Notes: generated from the sequence alone by a model not told the origin. DNA of 13,390 nt from JAYEJB01 sp034716415 (GCA_034716415.1 JAYEJB010000040.1:1-13390), one strand, 5' to 3'; positions 5,758 through 12,665 are shown, numbered from the stretch's first letter. A program made the numbers and translations.

Positions 5758-7281
5758 CTATACCTTTAAATTCCCAAGCTCTTCTTCCAGTAGTCTCCGC
5801 GCCTCTTCCGGCGGAGCCTTGCCACGAGTTGCCTTCATCACCTGTCCGACCAGGAACTGGATAGCACTTTCCTTGCCGCCCTTCCAGTCCTCGACCGCCT
5901 TGGGGTTGTTCTTGATGGCTTTCTTCGCGACACCGCGCAGTTCGTCCATGTCGCCCATCTGTCCGAGGTTCTTTTCATTCATTATCTGTGAGGGGTCCGC
6001 GCCACCCATCGTCATTTCAGTCAGGATAACGAGTGCGTTCGGGCCGGTGACCTTGTTGGTGTGGATCATCGACAGCAGTTCGGCGAAATTCTCCGGCGTG
6101 ATCTTGAGCGTCCTGATGTCCAGCTTATGTTCGGTCATGACCCCCTGCAGTTTGGTCAGTAGCCAGCCGCTGACCAGTTTCGCGGCACGATCTTCGGTGA
6201 GCGGCTTTTCTCCCTCTCCGTTGATCCAGGCGCCCAGCTCCGAGAAGACACGCTCCGCGTAGTCAGCCAGCTCTTTCTGATCGCACATCGTCTTGGCTTC
6301 CCTGCGTGACAGCCCATATTCCTCCATGAATCGTTGTCGGCGCGCTTTCGGTAGTTCGGGCACCATGATCGGCTCGTCCCGCTGTAACGCGATCAGGTCC
6401 ATCTGAGGCAGATCCGGTTCCGGAAAGTACCTGTAGTCACTGGCTGATTCCTTGGTGCGTTGCTCGACGGTGACACCGCGAGCATCATCCCATCCGCGCG
6501 TAGATTCGATCGCCGGAGCCTTCTTGTCGAGCCAGAGCTTCGTCTGCCGTTTGATCTCGTGCTCAAGCGCGCGCTCGACCGCCTTGAACGAGTTCAGGTT
6601 CTTGATTTCGGTCTTCGGATTGAGTTGTTCGGCCCATTCCTCGTTGGCCGGATCGTCCGGTACCTCGCGCATGGATATGTTGGCGTCACAGCGCAGGTTG
6701 CCTTTCTCCATGTCTGCGTCGGACACGCCCAGGTAGCGCATGATGAGGCGCAGTTCCTGCAGGAACGCTTTGGCCTCGTCAGGGGAGCGTACGTCCGGTT
6801 CCGAGACGATCTCCACGAGCGGCGTGCCTGAACGGTTGTAGTCGACGAGCGATGCCTTGTTCGCACCTGTGTGATGAAGTTTTGCCGCGTCTTCCTCGAG
6901 GTGCAGACGGGTGATTCCGATGCGCACCGTGCGCTCGTCGTCCTTTCCCTCGTTGATACGGAACTCCAATTTGCCGCCCAGACCGACCGGCATGTCGAAC
7001 TGCGAGATCTGGTACCCTTTCGGCAGGTCAGGATAGAAATAATTCTTGCGGTCGAACTTGGAGCACTCTGATATCGTCGCTCCGAGCGCCTTGGACATGA
7101 CCATGGCGTCATGCACCGCCTTGCTGTTCGTGTTCGGCAGCACACCCGGGTGACCGACGCAGACCGGACAGATATTCGTATTCGGAGAATCAGCCTCCTG
7201 GTTGGGGCAGGAGCAGAACATCTTGGTCCTGGTCTTTAATTGTACGTGGATCTCCAATCCGATTACTGGCTCTAATCGCAT
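5758..7281 (-). CDS. gatB: Asp-tRNA(Asn)/Glu-tRNA(Gln) amidotransferase subunit B
   Basis: GatB is the kinase/tRNA-binding subunit of the GatCAB complex. It activates misacylated Glu-tRNA(Gln) or Asp-tRNA(Asn) for amidation by GatA. At 507 aa it is full length. Family motifs: VIGLEIHVQLKTRTKMFC near the start, the cysteine pairs CSC (23-25) and CPVC (38-41) that form the zinc site, YFYPDLPKGYQISQ, the LHLEEDAAK and LVDYNRSGTPLVEIVSEPD blocks, CDANIS, KTEIKNLNSF, RTKESASDYRYFPEPDLP, and a C-terminal helical tail of the YqeY/GatB type (about 360-505) ending GQVMKATRGKAPPEEARRLLEEEL. gatA and gatC are not in the window. The ATG at 7279-7281 lies 3 nt after the stop of a short ORF that copies this N-terminus, so translation may be coupled. 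Downstream there is only a weak hairpin (GAGTC/GACTC, about 5735-5749) without a T-tract. Confidence 0.97.
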   Translation of the reverse strand: MRLEPVIGLEIHVQLKTRTKMFCSCPNQEADSPNTNICPVCVGHPGVLPNTNSKAVHDAMVMSKALGATISECSKFDRKNYFYPDLPKGYQISQFDMPVGLGGKLEFRINEGKDDERTVRIGITRLHLEEDAAKLHHTGANKASLVDYNRSGTPLVEIVSEPDVRSPDEAKAFLQELRLIMRYLGVSDADMEKGNLRCDANISMREVPDDPANEEWAEQLNPKTEIKNLNSFKAVERALEHEIKRQTKLWLDKKAPAIESTRGWDDARGVTVEQRTKESASDYRYFPEPDLPQMDLIALQRDEPIMVPELPKARRQRFMEEYGLSRREAKTMCDQKELADYAERVFSELGAWINGEGEKPLTEDRAAKLVSGWLLTKLQGVMTEHKLDIRTLKITPENFAELLSMIHTNKVTGPNALVILTEMTMGGADPSQIMNEKNLGQMGDMDELRGVAKKAIKNNPKAVEDWKGGKESAIQFLVGQVMKATRGKAPPEEARRLLEEELGNLKV

Positions 7282-7284
7282 ATG

Positions 7285-7428
7285 TCAGACGCTTGTCCCG
7301 TCAGAAGTCTGCCGCATCAATGTGCAGATGATTTCTGGTGGGGTGATACTTAGTGCTTCACGAACGTTCAAATCGAACAAGCTTCTGATGGGATGCATTT
7401 CGAGTCCGATGACTGGTTGTAATTGCAT
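7285..7428 (-). CDS. 47-aa leader ORF mimicking the GatB N-terminus
   Basis: The ORF starts MQLQPVIGLEMH, against MRLEPVIGLEIH for the GatB encoded 3 nt downstream (9 of 12 residues identical). The two 36-nt segments match at 27 positions, and most differences are synonymous, which suggests a peptide under selection at some time. After residue 12 the similarity stops: HPIRSLFDLNVREALSITPP and the rest does not match GatB in any frame I checked. The frame also extends upstream to a TTG at 7491, but the GatB-like ATG is the more likely start. No clear Shine-Dalgarno. It could be a real leader peptide, a remnant of a second gatB copy, or a recombination scar. It is too short to be GatC and does not resemble it. 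Confidence 0.4.
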   Translation of the reverse strand: MQLQPVIGLEMHPIRSLFDLNVREALSITPPEIICTLMRQTSDGTSV

Positions 7429-7509
7429 ATTTGAGCCTGTTTCGAGTCTTTTCTTCCTCGTAAGGATGGCATTTATCGGGGGGATGTTCAAGTTCGTAGT
7501 GAAGCCCAG

Positions 7510-7583
7510 GAGCCGAGGAGCCGAGGAGCTAAGGAGTGATTGGGAAAAACTTCTAAGCTCCTACGCTTCTTAGCTCCTTAGCT
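7510..7583. repeat. AGGAGC-word inverted array
   Basis: Tandem 8-bp words AGGAGCCG, AGGAGCCG, AGGAGCTA (from 7510) run into AGCTAAGGAG (7527-7536). Its perfect complement CTCCTTAGCT is at 7574-7583, with further related words (AAGCTCCTA, CTTCTTAGC) between. It lies in the leader region of the gatB unit, 7492-7586, where no obvious promoter could be found. Confidence 0.65.
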
Positions 7584-7586
7584 ATC

Positions 7587-7614
7587 AATAAAACCGCCCA
7601 TCAACTGTGGCGGT
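7587..7614 (-). terminator. intrinsic terminator after the membrane protein gene
   Basis: On the minus strand ACCGCC (7609-7614) pairs with GGCGGT (7593-7598) around a 10-nt loop and runs into TTTTATT. A second inverted repeat, GGCTGA/TCAGCC (7624-7650), spans the gene's stop codon and has a T-run only on the plus strand. Confidence 0.7.
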
Positions 7615-7644
7615 GGCAATAACGGCTGAGCAGCGATAGTTGGT

Positions 7645-8505
7645 TCAGCCTTTTTTCTTCAGGTCCAGCCACAACGCCACGTCCGCACCCAGGAACAGCG
7701 CCAGCGCAAAACCGTCGATAGTCTGCGGGATGACGGTCGTGATCAGGGTGTGGGTACGCGACAGATGGTCACTGTCGGCGATCTCTCCGAAGAACATGCC
7801 CGGGTCGCCGAACGACGAGCCGATTATCAGATAGACGAGCGCTTTCACGAAACGGGCGGTAATCAAGAAGAACAACAGCGGGATGATGATGCGTAGGAAT
7901 GTCGGCCACCAGCGACCGATGACGAGGTCACGGCTGGCGATGAGCGCTCTTGTCCCTTTCTTGTCTTCGGCGATGACGTGGTACGGCGAGAACTTCAGCC
8001 AGACGAACAGCACGACCGGAATGATGAGCGATGCGAGCATGCCGACCATCAACAGCATGACGATGAGTATAGCGAGCCATTGCGGGGCGGTGTTGAGCCA
8101 CAGCAACGCGATAAGTCCCGGGACGGCGAACGGCAGGGCACCCAGAATCGCGGTAATGACGGTGACCAGCAGGACGACCCACAACAGTGACAGCAGTTTA
8201 TGGAATCCGTGATGAATCGATTTGCGCGCGTCGATCTTCTTGTTCGTGAGTCCCTTTACCGTGATGTCGATCGTCGCGGCGGTCACCGCCAGGAAAGCGA
8301 GCGAGCCCGGGAGCGATAGCAGGACATACAGAGCGATGCGCGAGGCCTTATCCGGGATGATCGCTTGCAGGACAATCAGGATCGTCCACTGGAGGACACT
8401 CAGGACCACGAACCAGACTACCATTTCCGCGTAGGCGTGGATGTGTTTCCTGAAGTTTTCCCACGAGCGTACGATGATGTCGCCCGGGCCGATGAGTTGA
8501 GCCAT
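7645..8505 (-). CDS. polytopic membrane protein, 286 aa
   Basis: An integral membrane protein with about six hydrophobic segments at roughly 27-50, 57-80, 103-137, 141-171, 202-229 and 253-281; the third and fourth are long. The stretch SPYHVIAEDKKGTRALIASRDLVIGRWW (about 173-200, given in words: a Ser-Pro-Tyr start, a charged loop, then a SRDLVIGRWW helix start) recalls membrane proteins annotated as YciC/DUF975 or the membrane domain of glycerophosphodiesterases. That is a resemblance, not an assignment. No catalytic residues are evident. It has an extended -10 promoter and a good ribosome site (AGGA, 5-6 nt before ATG). It sits between the tmk terminator and its own terminator, so it is a single-gene unit. 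Function unknown. Confidence 0.8.
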   Translation of the reverse strand: MAQLIGPGDIIVRSWENFRKHIHAYAEMVVWFVVLSVLQWTILIVLQAIIPDKASRIALYVLLSLPGSLAFLAVTAATIDITVKGLTNKKIDARKSIHHGFHKLLSLLWVVLLVTVITAILGALPFAVPGLIALLWLNTAPQWLAILIVMLLMVGMLASLIIPVVLFVWLKFSPYHVIAEDKKGTRALIASRDLVIGRWWPTFLRIIIPLLFFLITARFVKALVYLIIGSSFGDPGMFFGEIADSDHLSRTHTLITTVIPQTIDGFALALFLGADVALWLDLKKKG

Positions 8506-8530
8506 GCGTTCCTGATATCCTTACGCGGTC

Positions 8531-8539
8531 AGTATAGCA
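8531..8539 (-). promoter_or_regulatory. extended -10 promoter for the membrane protein gene
   Basis: Minus-strand TGCTATACT is a strong extended -10 (TGC plus TATACT). There is no good -35. Transcription would start near 8524, about 19 nt before the ATG, with AGGA as ribosome site. Confidence 0.6.
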
Positions 8540-8558
8540 GATTTTCGACGCGGGCATG

Positions 8559-8589
8559 AAAAAACCGCGCACCACGTGGATGCACGGTT
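8559..8589 (-). terminator. intrinsic terminator of tmk
   Basis: On the minus strand AACCGTGCATCC pairs with GGTGCGCGGTT (one bulge, one wobble) around ACGT, followed by six Ts. It lies between the tmk stop and the next gene's promoter. Confidence 0.85.
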
Positions 8590-8610
8590 CGGTGTCTGCG
8601 CAGAGCGGCA

Positions 8611-9297
8611 TCAGGCCGGCTGTCTTTCCGGAAGGAGCAGATGAGAGGCTGCTACCCAGACCAGTGAGTGGATGTCACCGCGGGACATCAGCTTGCCGTC
8701 CCGCATGCACTCGATGAGAGTGAAGTCGTCCGGGAACAGCTCGGCGATCTCGAGATAGACCTGTTCGGCCGCGCGCAGGTGTTCCGGGTCGCTCTCGTGG
8801 ATGTCGCGGTCCCGGCCGCGGTCGTCCATGAGTCTGTCACTGCGCTCGGTCGGCACGTGCAGGATCACGTTCAGGTCGGGCTTAGGGATGCCGAATTCAC
8901 CGTGCTCCAGATCGAACAGCCAGCGGAAAAAAGCCAGGCGTTCGCCCTGATTCGGGAATTTGCCGCCCTGGTGGCCCATGTTGGAGGCCACGAAGCGATC
9001 CATTACGACGTTAGCGCCGTCATTGAGCCATCCGCGGATCTGTTCACTGGCAGCCCAGCGATCGACCGCATAGAATGTCGAAGCGATCTTCGGGTCGACC
9101 TCGCTCGCCGTACCGAACTCTCCGGCAAGGTACTTCCTCACCAGGGTTGAACTCGGTTCGTCATACCTCGGGAACGAAACGGTCTCGACAGTCAGGTGCG
9201 CGGCACGCATCCGCTTGATGAGCATGTCGGTCTGGGTCGCCTTGCCGCTTCCGTCAGTCCCGTCGATGACGATAAGTTTTCCTTTTTGTCTTTCCAT
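8611..9297 (-). CDS. tmk: thymidylate kinase
   Basis: Tmk phosphorylates dTMP to dTDP with ATP. The 228-aa protein shows the P-loop GTDGSGKATQ (residues 13-22), AVDRWAAS (77-84) and MDRFVASNMGHQ (99-110), the nucleotide-binding DR motifs of the family. A charged lid region around 151-170 (ERSDRLMDDRGRDRD, then HESDPEHL) contains several Arg. P-loop residue 20 is Ala where Thr or Ser is usual (GKATQ instead of GKTTQ), a mild variation. thyX lies 80 bp upstream on the same strand and makes the dTMP that Tmk uses; dut is further right. A candidate extended -10 (TGTTATTAT) lies in the loop of an inverted repeat between thyX and tmk, and the two may also be co-transcribed. No Shine-Dalgarno is visible before the ATG. 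Confidence 0.93.
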   Translation of the reverse strand: MERQKGKLIVIDGTDGSGKATQTDMLIKRMRAAHLTVETVSFPRYDEPSSTLVRKYLAGEFGTASEVDPKIASTFYAVDRWAASEQIRGWLNDGANVVMDRFVASNMGHQGGKFPNQGERLAFFRWLFDLEHGEFGIPKPDLNVILHVPTERSDRLMDDRGRDRDIHESDPEHLRAAEQVYLEIAELFPDDFTLIECMRDGKLMSRGDIHSLVWVAASHLLLPERQPA

Positions 9298-9323
9298 TTT
9301 TCGATCTTTGGTTATGTGTTTTT

Positions 9324-9378
9324 AGACTCAAGACACAAGTTTTTATAATAACAGTCTTGTGGGTTGTGTCTTGTGTCT
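9324..9378. repeat. inverted repeat between thyX and tmk
   Basis: AGACTCAAGACACAAG (9324-9339) faces GTTGTGTCTTGTGTCT (9363-9378) and pairs at 14 of 16 positions across a 23-bp loop. Words of the AAGACACAA type recur within it. The right arm overlaps the first base of the thyX stop codon. As RNA it could act as a terminator-like hairpin for thyX, but no T-tract follows. Confidence 0.7.
9345..9353 (-). promoter_or_regulatory. possible tmk promoter inside the hairpin loop
   Basis: Minus-strand TGTTATTAT (TGn plus TATTAT) is an extended -10 in the loop of the inverted repeat at 9324-9378. The -35 position (CAAGAC) is poor. Transcription would start near 9338, leaving a leader of about 40 nt. 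Confidence 0.4.
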
Positions 9379-11012
9379 CATATTTGCAGACCGCTTCGCT
9401 CAAGCGCTCTTTCCTTGACCCTTTGTCTGGCTTCGCTGTCAGCGCGAGCCCAGGCGTAGTCGTTATGATCCACATGGTTCATGACTTCAGCGCGCCAGGG
9501 TGAACGTTCGGCGATCAGTCGGTGCATCTCTTGCGAAGCCTTGCGGTAGCTGGCGTGGCCCTGTGGAATCGTACGTAACTCAAGCAGGTGGAACGCCTCA
9601 CGATCGTTGAAGCCGATCATCCAACGCACTTTGCTGCCGTGCAAGGTCGCATAGGAGGCTTCTTCCGGGAAATCGGGCAGGAGGCGTTCGTATAGTTCGG
9701 TCGCGCGTTCGTGGCACTTGCGGGCACGGTCGGCGAAACCGGCGTTCTCCAGGTCCGGTGGCATCGAGAATCCCAAGAGGGGAGAGAACTTCTGGCGGAT
9801 CTGCGTGGTCATGCGGTGCCGCATCAGGTCTTTGTACGTTCCCCAGTCGGTCAACATGTCGAACAGGTAGGGATAGTCGCTCTCGAACGCCCTTCCGGGA
9901 CGATCACGACGCGACCTTCGGTCACCGACATAAGTATCTATGATGACCTGGCGTTCTTCCGGTTGCATGTCACTTACCCTGCCGCACAGTTGATTCAGGG
10001 ATGTATCGGCGTACTGATAGAGCATGCTGGCGATGGTGCGGACGTCAGCCTCTTCTTGGTCGTTCGCGCGGTCGGTCAGCGCGATGTACCCATCGGTGTC
10101 ATGTTCTATGTCTGACGTAAGGTCTTTGGTGAGCGTAGTCATCCGGCTCCTGTTGGTGTCGGTGTATTCGTTGTGTTTGGCGCGTTGCACATAGCGCGGA
10201 ATGTGGCGGTCAAGCGCTTGGTGGGCCTTTTCCGCGATGCGGCGCACTTCAGGGATCGGACTGGTGTAGCAGTGTGACAGCACCCCTTGAAAAAACCGAC
10301 CGTTGCCGAAGATTCCCATGTTCGCCTTGGTCGATAGCGGCAGGATATATCGTAATGTGTCGCAGGCCTTGGTCCGGATATCCATCTTATATGTGCGACG
10401 GAAAGCCTTGATGTCGTTTTCGTCGGTGAGGTCCGCGAATTTTTCCTTGCGTCCGTCACCGTCGATGTCATACTCGGCGGAGTTCAGGGGCTTGAGTCTC
10501 TTGAAGTAATCCTGCATCGGTCCGACCAGCTCGGCGTAAGTGTCGAATATGAAGTCCATCGTGTCGGTGTACGCCTCGGCATGTTTTGATGCCATTATCT
10601 CGTCCGGTCGGATGTACAGATAGTTGCCGTCGTCGTCACGACGGTCGTAGGTGACGTAGCGCGTGGAGATTTCGATCGGACTGCCGCCGATGCGCCGGTC
10701 CTCAAGTTCTTTGGTTGCGATCATCGAGATGCCCTCGAACGATACGTGCGCGCCCTCAAGTTCGCCCACGGAATCGTCTCCGAAAGCGATGAGTACCCGT
10801 TCGATCAGGTCTTGTGCCTTGTCGGCGTCGATGTTGCCCTCCTTGATGAACTCCTTGAGGAGTGTCTCGCGAAAACCGCCCTTGGCACGGCTGTAGCGGG
10901 CATAGACCGCGCCCACTAGCCCCGGCAGACCGTTTACGGCGAACACGTTATCTGTGGCGGATGTGACGTATTTTTCCAGGAGCTCGCGCTCCTCTGGCGT
11001 GAAGGCTGGCAT
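9378..11012 (-). CDS. thyX: double-domain FAD-dependent thymidylate synthase (ThyX-like)
   Basis: ThyX makes dTMP from dUMP with methylene-tetrahydrofolate, FAD and NADPH. Normal ThyX is about 220-250 aa and tetrameric; this protein is 544 aa and contains two ThyX-like domains. Domain 1 (about 25-290) has GDDSVGELEGAHVSFEGIS, then RRIGGSPIEISTRY (106-119), which keeps the S..E.S.RY half of the signature RHRxxSxNExSxRY but not RHR. It also keeps LRYILPL (R221), like the ARxxLP block. Domain 2 (about 330-520) has LMRHRMTTQIRQKF with RHR at 398-400 but lacks ExSxRY. It ends with NDREAFHLLELR (R480) and TIPQGHASYR, whereas domain 1 has Cys248 at the equivalent of that Arg. The domains thus seem to complement each other. 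tmk follows directly. Motif assignments are alignments by eye. No Shine-Dalgarno before the ATG. Confidence 0.9.
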   Translation of the reverse strand: MPAFTPEERELLEKYVTSATDNVFAVNGLPGLVGAVYARYSRAKGGFRETLLKEFIKEGNIDADKAQDLIERVLIAFGDDSVGELEGAHVSFEGISMIATKELEDRRIGGSPIEISTRYVTYDRRDDDGNYLYIRPDEIMASKHAEAYTDTMDFIFDTYAELVGPMQDYFKRLKPLNSAEYDIDGDGRKEKFADLTDENDIKAFRRTYKMDIRTKACDTLRYILPLSTKANMGIFGNGRFFQGVLSHCYTSPIPEVRRIAEKAHQALDRHIPRYVQRAKHNEYTDTNRSRMTTLTKDLTSDIEHDTDGYIALTDRANDQEEADVRTIASMLYQYADTSLNQLCGRVSDMQPEERQVIIDTYVGDRRSRRDRPGRAFESDYPYLFDMLTDWGTYKDLMRHRMTTQIRQKFSPLLGFSMPPDLENAGFADRARKCHERATELYERLLPDFPEEASYATLHGSKVRWMIGFNDREAFHLLELRTIPQGHASYRKASQEMHRLIAERSPWRAEVMNHVDHNDYAWARADSEARQRVKERALERSGLQI

Positions 11013-11040
11013 AGATTTGGGGCTAGTTGATATCGAACAA

Positions 11041-11069
11041 ATCTTACCTGTCTATCGCTTAACTTTCAT
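11041..11069 (-). promoter_or_regulatory. possible thyX promoter
   Basis: On the minus strand ATGAAA (11064-11069), 17 bp, TAAGAT (11041-11046): four of six matches in each box. It would start transcription about 22 nt before the ATG. It is the best candidate in the divergent thyX-gmk gap but is not strong. Confidence 0.35.
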
Positions 11070-11094
11070 TGTGGATAACTGAAGCCGTGCGGCG

Positions 11095-11103
11095 TGGTAA
11101 GTT
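11095..11103 (+). promoter_or_regulatory. possible gmk promoter, extended -10
   Basis: TGGTAAGTT is an extended -10 similar to the TGGTAAGAT before the DUF5679 gene. Transcription would begin near 11110, 31 nt before the gmk ATG. No good -35. Confidence 0.35.
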
Positions 11104-11140
11104 GAGCGCGTTGAAAGAACATCATCGATGGAGTAATCAC

Positions 11141-11710
11141 ATGGAAAGAGGTCTTTGCGTAGTCATTATCGGTCCTGTAGCGAGCGGCAAGACGACCGTA
11201 ATCAAACATCTGGTGCAGTCGATGCCAGGCGCCGTCATGATGCGAACCTACACGACGCGTCCCCCACGGAAAGGGGAGCGTGAGAGCGGGGATCGTCTTT
11301 TCGTCTCTCGTGAAGAGTTTGAGAGGATGATCGATGCCGGCGAGTTCGTCGAATGGGATGAGCACTTCGGTCATCTCTACGGATCCGCGAGGGCGGTTCT
11401 TGACGGGATGCTCGATGAGAATCGTGCGGTGTTCACGAACATCAACGTCGACGGCGCGGTCAATTACATAGAGAGGGTGCCGGAGACGGTGACCGTCTTC
11501 ATCGACGTGCCGGACGAGCAGATCGCCGGGCGCATCGAAAATCGCGAGAGAATCGAGCCGGAAGAACTGGCCCTGCGCATGAAAGAAGTCGCGAGGGAGA
11601 GGTCTTTCATGGATCGGTTCGACCACGTAGTCGAAAATCCGAACGGAAAGCTCAACGAGACGTTCGATCGGATGAGGGAGATACTTGAGGCCGAACTATC
11701 AGCGTCCTAG
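11141..11710 (+). CDS. gmk: guanylate kinase
   Basis: Gmk converts GMP to GDP with ATP and feeds GTP and dGTP pools. The 189-aa product has the P-loop GPVASGKTT (residues 11-19, where GPSGAGK is usual). The GMP-binding block TYTTRPPRKGERESGDRLFV is followed by FERMIDAGEFVEWDEHFGHLYGS, which matches the family pattern of phosphate- and base-binding residues, and a lid/C-terminal part contains ERIEPEELALRM. The frame is open back to a TTG at 11069. The ATG at 11141 is chosen because GGAG (11130-11133) sits 7 nt before it and the P-loop then begins at the normal distance from the N-terminus. It is divergent from thyX and followed by its own terminator. The nucleotide-metabolism neighbours (thyX, tmk, dut) fit the role. 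Confidence 0.95.
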   Translation: MERGLCVVIIGPVASGKTTVIKHLVQSMPGAVMMRTYTTRPPRKGERESGDRLFVSREEFERMIDAGEFVEWDEHFGHLYGSARAVLDGMLDENRAVFTNINVDGAVNYIERVPETVTVFIDVPDEQIAGRIENRERIEPEELALRMKEVARERSFMDRFDHVVENPNGKLNETFDRMREILEAELSAS

Positions 11711-11720
11711 CGACACATAG

Positions 11721-11744
11721 ACACCTGTACAGAGCAGGTGTTTT
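11721..11744 (+). terminator. intrinsic terminator of gmk
   Basis: ACACCTG (11721-11727) pairs with CAGGTGT (11735-11741) around a 7-nt loop and runs into four Ts. The T-tract is short, so it may leak. Confidence 0.7.
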
Positions 11745-11769
11745 CATATACCGCCGTAACTGATAAGCT
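11741..11769 (+). promoter_or_regulatory. probable promoter of the 209-aa gene
   Basis: TTTTCA (11741-11746), 17 bp, TAAGCT (11764-11769) preceded by TGA gives a fair -35 and an extended -10. The -35 box overlaps the T-tract of the gmk terminator. Transcription would start near 11776. Confidence 0.4.
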
Positions 11770-11797
11770 ACCGCCACGAAGTTTTTTGGAGGTCATC

Positions 11798-12427
11798 ATG
11801 ACTGTAGACAGGAAGCGTCTTGAAGATGCGCTGCGGGACTGCAAGGCCCCGAGCGACGTATTGATCGCGGAAGCGATGGGCGCCATCGAACCTTTCTTCG
11901 CTCTGGCCGAGTCTGGCGGAGATTTCCCCTTGCCGTGCACGCTCGTTGATCCGGATTCATACGACATGGTCCTTGAGGACGGTTTGAAGGCCATGATTCA
12001 CAAGGTGAGGTTCGTTTCACTGCGAAGCGATCCGTTTCCCGTGCTGGAATGGCATGAGGGTGTCCGGAATAGCAGCAGCGTGGAGAAATGGTACTTCAAG
12101 TACCTGCCGAAGATGACGGGTGACACGAGGAAACGAATCCGCGCGTTGGATCATGAATTCGCCAAAGCTCTCTACGGAACGTTCCATGTCAACGTGCTTA
12201 ACAAACCAGGTGTTTGGCCCGAAGTGCCGGTGAATGTGAGAGTGATATTAGGAGCGAACACTTTCGCTATCATCGACCGTTTCATGACACTGGTCGGCCT
12301 GGGTCATGAGGCTGGCGCGCGACAGCTACTACCGGTCGTCCGACACTTGCCGAGTATTGTGCCGCTCGGTGAGGACGCGACAGTCCAGCCGTTCGTACCC
12401 GGTCACTGGATCGTGTTGAGTGGGTAG
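11798..12427 (+). CDS. hypothetical protein, 209 aa
   Basis: I do not recognise a family. From the ATG at 11798 the protein is a soluble mixed alpha/beta sequence without signal peptide, membrane helix or repeats. Features seen: a helical N-terminal third (RKRLEDALRDCKAPSDVLIAEAMG), a stretch LVDPDSYDMVLEDGLKAMIHKVRF, and a basic patch KMTGDTRKRIRALDHEFAKAL near the middle. The C-terminus is Val/Pro/Leu-rich, ending VPGHWIVLSG. None is a catalytic motif known to me. The frame opens earlier (from 11738), but GGAGGT at 11788-11793, 4 nt before the ATG, fixes the start. The gene has its own promoter and terminator. Neighbours are nucleotide-metabolism genes, which gives only weak context for function. 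Confidence 0.8.
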   Translation: MTVDRKRLEDALRDCKAPSDVLIAEAMGAIEPFFALAESGGDFPLPCTLVDPDSYDMVLEDGLKAMIHKVRFVSLRSDPFPVLEWHEGVRNSSSVEKWYFKYLPKMTGDTRKRIRALDHEFAKALYGTFHVNVLNKPGVWPEVPVNVRVILGANTFAIIDRFMTLVGLGHEAGARQLLPVVRHLPSIVPLGEDATVQPFVPGHWIVLSG

Positions 12428-12434
12428 TATCTTT

Positions 12435-12463
12435 AGAGCGCTCGTGATTCGGGCGTCTTTTTT
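12435..12463 (+). terminator. intrinsic terminator of the 209-aa gene
   Basis: AGA plus CGCTCG (12435-12444, one bulged G) pairs with CGGGCG plus TCT (12450-12458) around TGATT, followed by a run of Ts to 12463. The long inverted repeat begins at the next base. Confidence 0.75.
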
Positions 12464-12660
12464 ATCCCCAGATTGAAACGAAAACAGGCTGCCTGTTTCC
12501 TGCGGGGGTTGGTAGATGTCTTATGCACAATTTGGAGCAAAAACAGGCAGCCTGTTTCCCGCAGGAAACAGACTGTCTGTGTTTTGCCCCAAATTGTGCA
12601 TAAGACATCCTTCCTTATCGCAGGAAACAGACTGCCTGTATTTCGTTTCAATCTGAGGAT
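12464..12660. repeat. 197-bp nested inverted repeat with four small palindromes
   Basis: Two arms of about 96 bp meet at a 4-bp centre (12560-12563). Outer 20 bp differ at one position between the arms (ATCCCCAGATTGAAACG against ATCCTCAGATTGAAACG as reverse complement). An inner 20-bp block (12516-12535, starting ATGTCTTATGCAC) is perfectly inverted at 12589-12608. Each arm holds two 13-bp palindromes: ACAGGCTGCCTGT (12484), ACAGGCAGCCTGT (12543), ACAGACTGTCTGT (12568), ACAGACTGCCTGT (12627). It fills the convergent gap between the 209-aa gene and dut. ORFs read through it are simple products of the palindrome. Confidence 0.9.
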
Positions 12661-12665
12661 AAAGA

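Noticed and set aside
7285..7428. gatC upstream of gatB
   Set aside because: The ORF has 47 residues against about 95 for GatC and shows none of its pattern; its only similarity is to the GatB N-terminus.
11070..11078. Perfect DnaA box (TTATCCACA on the minus strand) suggesting an origin
   Set aside because: It is a single copy in the thyX-gmk gap with no cluster of boxes, no AT-rich unwinding region and no dnaA, dnaN or partition genes. A one-mismatch copy at 4721-4729 is equally isolated.
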